Program-made: the position numbers and the translations under genes
The notes under the pieces: generated by a model
What the model saw: only the letters and a program-made list of their open reading frames with translations
The model's database searches: none
Told to the model about the DNA's origin: nothing
Part shown: in pieces, positions 56,800 through 64,000 of the stretch
How positions within the stretch are numbered: the first letter of the stretch is position 1
Layout: each line of letters begins with the position of its first letter
From: Chaunax sp. Z400
Taxonomy: Eukaryota; Chordata; Actinopteri; Lophiiformes; Chaunacidae
Assembly (NCBI GenBank): GCA_037577475.1
Contig: CM075184.1
Span: 29,618,094 to 29,682,093 of the forward strand
Reading direction: 5' to 3'
Length of the DNA stretch: 64,000 bases

Positions 56800-57230
56800 T
56801 GCACACTGACCTAGCTAATCTACGGCGCTAAAGGCTAGATGCGGAGCAGATGACGTGCCTTGCCCTGACCGTTTAACATGACTGGTTCTGCCAGCTACGA
56901 GATCTGCCCCCGTGGGAGTTTCTGTGGCGGAAATGTGTGTTGGGCATAGCGAAGAATGCACTAATCTGCTGTTTATTAAGTGTGGGGTAACTTGAGATTG
57001 GTGATTAAATGGAGATTTGAGTGTGATACAAGCGCTCCATGGGCACAGTCACATGGCTTGTCTTGGTTGAACATATGGGCCTTGCTAAATGTGTGAAAGA
57101 CTGCGAGTAGCGTGTGGACCGTCAAGCTTGCCAATCAAGGACCCAGCCTGTGACAGTGAGCTGCTTAACAAGGATTTCATGTCCCTGATATTTCTGTTAC
57201 TTCAGTGAAGCAAGCAGGGGACTTGATCAT
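56800..57230. promoter_or_regulatory. Candidate CNE (strong)
   Basis: Repeat-free and CpG-containing: 'ctagctaatctacggcgc', 'gcagatgacgtgcc', 'cgtttaacatgac', 'gctgtttattaagtg', 'gattggtgattaaatgg', 'gccaatcaagg'. Confidence 0.43.
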
Positions 57231-57715
57231 ATCTTTAGAGCAGGGGGAAAAAAATGTAGGAGCAAGAGCTCAGAGACGTGCCAACACCAGCTCTTGTCAT
57301 TCAAGAGGGTTGAGTTTTGGATTTGGGGTTAGGGAAACAAGATAATGTTCACTTAAAAAGTCACAGAGTCATGTTTCAAATGCCTGCACCCGCTCCTCTG
57401 TGGTTCCTGTGATCCTGCAGGGAACTTGCTTCCACTCCATTTATCTCTATCCTTTCTGTGCTTGACTTGTGTGTCATTTTGCTACGTGTGTATGTATGCT
57501 ATTGGTGTGCATCTGTGACTGCATGTTCACAGAGCCTGTTTATATATGTATGCGAACCATTGCCAAAAACATAGATATCACTACCAATGCTATTCTGAGA
57601 AGCAATTCAAATCTGTTTAGCTGCCAGCATGTATGAAAGCACTCACCCAAACCAGACCGTTTGAACAGTCAGGGTAGTCTGATACTTTTATTGCGCCCCA
57701 TGGCAAAAGACGACA
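57231..57715. other. Spacer without recognised gene
   Basis: Ordinary sequence. Nothing nameable. Confidence 0.42.
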
Positions 57716-58251
57716 TACCCAGCCCATGTGGGCCTACCATGGGGCTTTACTGTGGGCAGTGTGGGCAGGGCAAACCCACAGAAATCCCACACAGGCCCCG
57801 CACGGGACTTCTGTGGGCAAGCCCACAGTTGGGCTAGCCATATTAATATTACCATATTATTATTTTCCTCATAAAAAAGTGTAACTCCCACATTTTGTAA
57901 TAGGCTTCACTTATCCTAACAACTACAATCATGCAAAGTGGTCTTGATTTGTTAAGTCAACACAGGTTTTCCCAATCCAGCCCTGAGCACAATGGCATAA
58001 TATGGGCAGTGTTTGCAGCATATGACCAATCACAAACAAACGTGGACGAGTCTGCAGACCCGTTATCTTAGACTTAACATCACTGTAAGAAAATTCCGTA
58101 AAAATAGTGGACAGCCCACACTCAGCCCAAAGTGTGGGCTCGCTCACTGGGGCCCACTGTGGGCCCACATTTCACTACAGTATCGGGGCCCACAGTGGGC
58201 AGCCCACTTTTTTTGCCCGCATGGGCCCCAAAGGGGCATGTTTGCTGGGTA
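57716..58251. mobile_element. TA-flanked inverted-repeat element rich in CCCACA/TGTGGG
   Basis: TA-CCCAGC at 57716-57723 is mirrored by GCTGGG-TA at 58244-58251. This gives a roughly 532-bp element with short imperfect terminal inverted repeats and a TA target duplication, as in nonautonomous DNA transposons using a TA target. Both halves contain many GCCCACA/TGTGGGC words, including GGGCCCACTGTGGGCCC near 58152, so the ends can fold extensively. No coding capacity. Confidence 0.6.
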
Positions 58252-59149
58252 GGTCAGTATCAGCCTTAAGGTTATATAGCCAAACGTATAGTTTCAAAAC
58301 TATTGGATTAAATCATATATCAGAATAAACGACTCCTGTTATTGTAACCATGATCACTGCAATCTCTTATTACTACAGTGTTTCTGTTCAAAGTAAAGGT
58401 CACTTTTGTAAAAACATAGCAAAAATTACTCAGCAAAACATATGAAAAATATCTTCTACTCAAATTAAATTATATCTTTATTGCTTTAATTTGATATTAC
58501 TCATTTTGAACAAGGATGTTGTGCCTTGACCCAGGGATAGAACTTGAGCTGTTGCTACCCACGCTGCCGGCTCAGAGGTGGAACAACAACAAACCTTCAT
58601 TACGTCTTTGTAATGTTTATATAGAACGGTGAGGCAAATAAAAGGTACAACAGTCTCGCCTTGAACAAGCTGTATAAGACAGGCTGTCGATTCCTTTCAT
58701 AAGTGCTAAATGAGGCGTTGATTTCCTTCATTCCTTTGTTTACTTTATCACTTTATAACTTAAAGATTTTTTAAACCTGTTTTTATACATTGACGTGTTA
58801 ATGCTTGGTGGAGAGCAAGTAAGACTTTTTTTTTTTTAAATAAAGACTGTATGTAACATTTTGGAATACCCCTTAAAACGATGGACTTTTCACACATCAT
58901 TGCAGGACAGAGCCTTAGTTTACAGACTTTGTGCCCTCCCTGCACACTGAGTGATAAAAGCAGACATTAGTGGTGTGTAACATGAGTTATATGGGCCTAT
59001 TATAATGTGTAGTAGCCCTTGTTGATTCTGACCCTGGGTGTAGCGGTGAGTTCATACTCAGCTGAGTGTGTCAACTATACACAGGCATGCCTCTGTGTCT
59101 TATCAAAGCCCAACCAAAGCCATTTTAAGACACTCATATAAATCACTTA
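58252..59149. other. Spacer without recognised gene
   Basis: AT-rich unique sequence. 58505-58590 carries a vaguely tRNA-SINE-like word on the minus strand (GTTCTATCCCTGGGTCAAGG), too degenerate to call. Confidence 0.4.
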
Positions 59150-59400
59150 GTGGCCAATAGAGGTGTGCTTTATTGCGGGCATTTGACAGGGCCTCTTTTG
59201 TGAGCTAACGTTCTTTTGATAGTTTTCCCAATCACACCTAATAATGCATCTGATAAGATAAGCTGTGGCGGGCCTCTCTCTTGGTGCAAGGGATTTTGCA
59301 GGAACCCTCCTAGCCATGTCAATACTTCTTTGTAAGGAGTGTGTCCAAGTAAACACACCTGAGCACATCAGAGGCCGACAAACTCATCTCGGGTCAACAT
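59150..59400. promoter_or_regulatory. Candidate CNE with tandem GATA
   Basis: Contains two GATAAG motifs sharing a base (59252-59257 and 59257-59262), plus 'cacctaataatgcatc' and 'gctaacgttc'. Repeat-free. Confidence 0.43.
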
Positions 59401-59454
59401 GCTCACCCCAGTTTGTGTGTGTGTTAGTGTGAGGGAGGGGGCAACACGGAACAA

Positions 59455-59665
59455 CAGACCAAGCTTTGTGCCTGCTGTACTATCTGCACTAATAACGGCC
59501 CTCTCAATGAGTTTGCTTGACAGCTGGGTGGGACTTTGAAGAATTCATAATGAAGCGATGTCTCAGATTAGCGCAGGATCGGTTGCCTTTGAAGAAACAG
59601 CTCAGGTTATGAGGTCCTAATTAGGAATGGCCTATTTTAGTCTGAACACATGCTAAGGAAAAGGT
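59455..59665. promoter_or_regulatory. Candidate CNE
   Basis: Repeat-free: 'ctgcactaataacggcc', 'gaattcataatgaagcg', 'tcagattagcgcagg', 'gtcctaattagg'. It begins shortly after a GT/GA-rich stretch. Confidence 0.43.
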
Positions 59666-59924
59666 GTTTTGTGTGTAGACCTGTGTGTGTATGCTTATCA
59701 TCATTTGTGTGTGTTTCTGTGTGATTGTGTATGTGCATGCACATGTAAGACCTGCCTGAATTTTTTTTTTTGTGTGTGTGTTTATGTATGTTTTGAGTAT
59801 GTGTGTGAGTATGTGTCGATGTGTCAAAGCTGTTAAGTTTTCCATGAGCTATGAGCTTGGATTGTTTTAGTGCCCGCCTGTTCGACTCAGTCTGAGTTCA
59901 GGGGTACGGTGTGTATGCCTGTTT

Positions 59925-59963
<39 letters not shown>

Positions 59964-60179
59964 ATATGTAAACCAGGTGTGCGTGCACAAACAGATAAGT
60001 GATCAGGGGAGAGAGATCCATGTGATCACTTGCACTCATATCGATGCTATTCCAGGGACATTACCCTACTAATGAACATACATGGATACACGCATGCCCA
60101 CTAACACACATCTCTACAGCATGCTTCGCTCTTAGCTCTTCCTCAATCAGCACTGCCTCCAAAACAATGGTGGAATGTT
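59666..60179. other. GT-rich spacer
   Basis: Imperfect GT tracts throughout (59670-59820) and a longer pure one at 59930-59962. No gene seen. Confidence 0.45.
59930..59962. repeat. (GT)n microsatellite
   Basis: Starts with an eight-T run, then about 32 bases of GT. Confidence 0.94.
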
Positions 60180-60480
60180 CCGGCCTGTTACCATTCCTCA
60201 GTGTCTATCTGATGAAGGAGAGCCAGGGATAATCCAGCCCACCCTTATCAGTGGCAGGGATCCCATTTCCATATTCAGGCCCTGCTGGCTGATAAGAGCA
60301 GCCCCCCTGATAAATGTGTAGTGATGGAGTAATACCTGTGGTCTAAAGTTGATGAGAGCCATATGAATGGTTAAAGCAGAAAGGTGATGAAGGTGGGGTT
60401 GGGATGGAGGCTGGACAGTAGCTTTCAGCAGGGCTGATAAAAGCAAGAAGGAAAGGGTTGTGATTAATGTGCTTAAGTGG
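60180..60480. promoter_or_regulatory. Candidate CNE with GATA cluster
   Basis: Five GATA cores in about 213 bases: GATAAT 60229-60234, CTTATC 60244-60249, GATAAG 60291-60296, GATAAA 60309-60314, GATAAA 60436-60441. Otherwise repeat-free. Confidence 0.42.
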
Positions 60481-60889
60481 CCCAGGGTCACAGGCAGGCC
60501 CTTGCCAGTGACTGCTCTTAAGAGAGGTCACCTCCACGACCATCCGTCACATAGGCACACACAGACACACTGTTACACACTCTTTAAAGGTGGGTGTGTA
60601 TGTGAGGATGCTTAGATGTGTGCCTTAAACAAAGGTGCCCACAGATATTTAGTATACAAATGCATACAAACCACACAGCCGCATACAAGCACATGTAAAC
60701 ACACACAAGTTATTTAAGTCTTAAATACAGTCAATGGTTGCACTTGCATTGGATGCACAAGTGAGCCATTTCACAGTTCAGGGAGCCGGATGCTGAACAC
60801 TGAGTGGGTGTCACAGAGGGATCACTGACCACTTGAAGAGGACATATGACCTCCATTTTTCAACAGCCCTGTCCTTGGGGCCAGACAGT
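60481..60889. other. CA-rich spacer
   Basis: Scattered CA words ('cacacacagacacac'), otherwise unique. Nothing nameable. Confidence 0.42.
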
Positions 60890-61080
60890 CAGACACAAAT
60901 GCATTATTAATTTGGCTCCGTTTCTCTGTGTCAATTGCTCCTTTATCAGCATGTTGAATATTCCCAGACTCATCTGTCTTTTATTGGCTTAGAAAAAGGC
61001 CAATTTTAAGTGACATGACAAAATGTGTTTGCACAAAAATACTGTTTAAAGAGTCATGCGACGTCTGAGTTATCTTTTTG
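60890..61080. promoter_or_regulatory. Candidate CNE
   Basis: Repeat-free: 'gcattattaatttggc', 'tgtcaattgctcctttatc', 'gccaattttaagtgac'. Confidence 0.4.
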
Positions 61081-61328
61081 GATACACTCATGTCCAGACA
61101 GACCTGCCTAAAAGGCCACCAGGTTCATAAGGACTCAAATAAAAATAATTGTACTTGTTTTATTATAATGACTTGTAGTAATGTTGCACTTAAATATCAT
61201 AGACTCAAAGGAGGAAATTGCTATTCTTTTTCTGAACTGTTTTTTCTTTCTGTGCTACACAATAAGTATTTTGGTTTCTGAGGATGTTGTTGATTTTGTT
61301 GTTGTTTTCTCCAAAGGGACTGTTTCAA

Positions 61329-61342
61329 GGGGGGGGGGGGGG
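61329..61342. repeat. Poly-G tract
   Basis: Fourteen G in a row. Confidence 0.9.
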
Positions 61343-61449
61343 CTGTCCCTGGAGAAGACCACCACCACAGGGAACCCTTAAAAGCACATATTAAAAAACA
61401 CACTGTCTGTCTTCCTCCCATCTCCTCACATCCTCAGGCCCCACCACAC

Positions 61450-61580
61450 ACTGTAAACAGCTGGCTTCACTGATAATTTATTAATGATGTTCTTTAATTA
61501 GTTTAATTATGTAGAATCACGTCTTTGTGCATAATTTCCCCCTCTTTAATGAAAAAGAATCCCAACTGCCATCTATACAT
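61450..61580. promoter_or_regulatory. Candidate CNE with P2 homeodomain site
   Basis: Contains TAATTTATTA at 61474-61483 (TAAT-N2-ATTA), then 'tctttaattagtttaattatg' style cores and 'gcataatttcccc'. Highly TAAT-rich. Confidence 0.46.
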
Positions 61581-61599
61581 ACATAGAAATTTCTGCCCT

Positions 61600-62120
61600 C
61601 TGGCTGAGAGAAGTGTAATTGTGTGAGTTTCTTTCAGGAGGGCCTTGCGCTGTTAGGTGCACCAAGTGCAAGTCAGAGAAATAAGGCCAGTTTGCTCTGC
61701 ATGCTGTCAATCAGGCTTTGTTTTCTGCTGAAAGCAGGCTGTGCTGCGAGTCAGGTTAGAGCCTATTCACACAATGTATCATGTCTGATTTGATTATGTA
61801 CACTCTCTTACATTATAACCAAAAATCATGTATCCTTTCACAAGCTTCGTGACTTGCCCATTCTTGATTTGCACATGTCCCTGGGCAAATTAGATTTAAT
61901 TGATAGCTCTCGTTTCATGGCCCAGTCATTGAATAGTATTTTCAATGGATCCATCACTGAAGATTATCTAGTTAGGAAACTTGGACAGCGTCATCGATGG
62001 TTCATCAAACAGCCAAAGAGCTCTGGGCATAGGAGTGCCATGTTTCACTGTGACCCACATGCCAAGATGACAGGTCCACCTGGGACGTTCCTCTATGTTT
62101 GCACTGTAACCTAATAAGAG
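61600..62120. promoter_or_regulatory. Candidate CNE with PBX-MEIS decamer
   Basis: Contains CTGTCAATCA at 61704-61713, the reverse complement of the PBX-MEIS composite site TGATTGACAG. Further right: 'ggcaaattagatttaattg' and 'gaagattatctag'. An 86-codon frame (61854-62114) is not recognised. Confidence 0.4.
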
Positions 62121-62629
62121 AAGATCAGTAGTTAAACACAGGGCTTTATTTAGACAGCACAATAGTTAGTCAGCAGCAACACTATCTGACCTCATACATC
62201 TTGTCATGCAAGGCCCTCTGTCAACAATGTTACTGGAAGAGGACAGCACTAATGCTCACACACATTAGCATCCCTCAACAGTTTCCAAGATGGCTGCTGG
62301 GATAGATATTGGGGGGGGGAGTGCAGCTTGTCAGACACTGATGTTCCACCATGATGACAACAGGAGTAAATGAGGTTTCAGAGACCTCATCTAAGACAAA
62401 ATCAATATGCTGCCTCCTCAGCTCAGGAGAGAAGCTTTCTGCATTATCTGTTCTAAACTAACACGTAGGGAGAAAGACTGAATGAGTGAAGATGGTCCTA
62501 TTTTTAGGGAGCCGGAAGATGCCTGTCTCGACCACCCATCAACGTTGTCTCTTGATCCATCATATCAACACACACAAAGAATTGATAGATATCCTTCTCG
62601 TTTGTAGTATCACTCCCCAGCCCAGACTG
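62121..62629. other. Spacer without recognised gene
   Basis: Ordinary unique sequence with an eight-G run near 62311. Nothing nameable. Confidence 0.4.
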
Positions 62630-62910
62630 CTTTAAAAGTCAATTACCAGGCTAAATGACTTGAGGAATATCTCTCAAGAATGATGTTTCACACATTTTAT
62701 CGATGGCAATAGCATTACAGCTTATTAGCGGATCCAAATGTGCTCTTTTTGTAATGCAACACACAGAAAGGTAACTGGATCGCTGTGTTGGCTCCAGCAA
62801 TCCCTGGACGAGCCCCACTGGCGGCTGGACTGGAAACATCCCAGAAAGCCTCAGTCCTGAGAGGGGCTAATGTTTCAGCAGGGGCAAAGGAGCTTGGAAT
62901 GATAATGTTG
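62630..62910. promoter_or_regulatory. Candidate CNE (strong)
   Basis: Repeat-free: 'gtcaattaccaggc', 'cacattttatcgatggc', 'agcattacagcttattagcgg', 'tttgtaatgcaac'. Confidence 0.44.
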
Positions 62911-63836
62911 ATTCACTAAATAGTTGACTTAGAGGTCAGCATCTTTCATGTGCTACACCAACAATTACAGTCCTGCTTTGGAAATACGCTAGATTTACAA
63001 TTCATTGAATAAGGATCAAACTCAAGGAATACCCTGGCAATCTGAGAGTGACGCCGGAATATTGGCGATTTTCTGTCTCTCTGTCTGTATTGTTACCTTT
63101 TCCACAATGCTCAGACAATCGGCTTGTTGACTTAGCCAGTAATAAGGCTTACCTACACTTGTACACATCCTGTTCTCTAACACCATCAACTGTTGGTATG
63201 TAAAAACAAATTAGGCTGTGGTTTCCTTGAAGCCTGTCTGTGTTTGGCCTGCCAAATGGAAAAGATACCATGAAATGGAAAGTGAGAGCCACCTATATTT
63301 GTTGAATGCAATTGCTATCATTGGAAAGTCCTGTTCCAGCAATCGAGGCTTAAGTGTGTTGTTCAAGTACACCTCAGTCATATACACACAGAAAGGCATT
63401 ACTTGGCACTGGGACTGGAGGTGGGAAGAGGCAGATGGCCCGGCTCTGACAAAGGAGTAGAATTACACCCTGCAGTTTGGGTAAAGTTGTTTAACTGGCA
63501 TATTGTGTCTTTTGGCGAGCTAAGCACAGATAGGCCTACATTCAAAATCACCAGAGGTTTGTGTGCTAAAAGGTTTGTGACCTTCAAAGTCTTGAGAACA
63601 GAGGTATTTGAGGCTGCATACTAATGCAACTAATTACTCTTACTGTTCAGTAATTAGTAAAGACTTCAGTCATTGATCCAAAGGGCACAGTTTTATTTAG
63701 TCAAAAATACTTAAATGTTCATGTTTCATGCGCAGCAAAAGTATCCAGTTCCTGCTTTCATTAGAAGCATATTGGGAAACAGTCAAAATTATATCTCCAC
63801 CGTTCAAAGAAATACTGTGCCAGTGCTGTAGGGACT
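62911..63836. other. Unique sequence, possible weak CNE
   Basis: Mostly repeat-free. About 63480-63700 ('ctaattactcttac', 'cagtaattagtaaag') has CNE-like words. Open frames of 60-80 codons have no family signal. Confidence 0.38.
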
Positions 63837-64000
63837 AAGATAAGATATAATAAGACAATCCTTTATTAACCCCACAGTGGGGAAATTTTACAGTGCCAAA
63901 GGGGATAGCACCATAGCAAAAAAAAAAATCAAACATCTGTAATAAAAGAGCAAGATAAAACAATAGGAAATAAAAAAGAAACGTCGGATAAATGACTGTA
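63837..64000 (-). mobile_element. LINE-type 3' end, runs off window
   Basis: Read on the minus strand the sequence approaches its end as AATTTCCCCACTGTGGGG, then TTAATAAAGGATTGTC and TTATATCTTATCTTA. That is the standard 3' terminus of abundant teleost non-LTR retrotransposons, with short ATCTT-like tail repeats. The body would extend beyond 64000. A poly-A/AT-rich stretch at 63919-63960 suggests decay. Confidence 0.6.

Noticed and set aside
58505..58590. Possible third tRNA-derived SINE on the minus strand
   Set aside because: Only a GTTCTATCCCTGGGTCAAGG word resembles a B box and following SINE text; no A box or tail.
1..64000. CRISPR arrays, operons, ribosome-binding sites, bacterial promoters
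   Set aside because: Nothing prokaryotic in composition or layout; spaced direct repeats of the CRISPR kind are absent.
1..64000. Known microRNA or snRNA genes
   Set aside because: I scanned for familiar mature miRNA words and the U6 start and found none; the short hairpins listed lack pre-miRNA stem length.

Overview
The window looks like noncoding DNA from a ray-finned fish, probably a percomorph teleost. No protein-coding gene could be supported on either strand. Stop-free frames are short, share no coherent reading frame, and often coincide with (CA)n tracts or AT-rich spacer. The fish assignment is an inference from repeat content: many (CA/GT)n tracts, a tRNA-derived SINE ending in the familiar (reverse-strand) 'ccaggtaaaa' tail, short inverted-repeat elements of types common in teleosts, a LINE 3' end of the 'ttattaacccc' type, and a LINE ORF2 C-terminal relic. 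There is no operon structure, CpG island, rRNA or intact tRNA.

The dominant feature is a series of 150-600 bp blocks that look like conserved noncoding elements (CNEs). They are complex, moderately AT-rich and nearly free of simple repeats, with many TAAT/ATTA homeodomain cores, octamers, GATA and CRE-type words. They alternate with microsatellite-rich, purine- or pyrimidine-skewed spacer. The pattern is typical of gene deserts or giant introns around developmental transcription-factor genes. Every CNE call here rests on sequence appearance only, because I could not align to another genome. Boundaries are approximate and the target gene is unknown. The densest clusters are about 8.5-11 kb, 13.6-16.5 kb, 18.7-22.9 kb, 26.7-29 kb, 30.9-33.6 kb, 35-39.5 kb, 42.8-43.3 kb, 53-57.2 kb and 59-63.7 kb.

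Mobile DNA is modest and mostly decayed. There are three same-orientation copies of one interspersed repeat (7.3, 16.5 and 43.5 kb). A LINE ORF2 C-terminal relic (12.1-12.5 kb) lies between long direct repeats. A tRNA-derived SINE abuts a tRNA-Asp-like relic, itself split by a roughly 317-bp insertion (24.9-25.5 kb). One short inverted-repeat element appears nested inside another (33.7-34.5 kb). A 'cccaca/tgtggg' element is flanked by TA (57.7-58.25 kb), and a LINE 3' end runs off the right edge (63.84-64 kb).

If the CNE reading is right, the window works as a regulatory landscape: many enhancer-like modules acting on a promoter outside it, with old transposons in the spacers. The most distinctive local observation is the split tRNA-Asp relic; the most important overall is the density of enhancer-like blocks.
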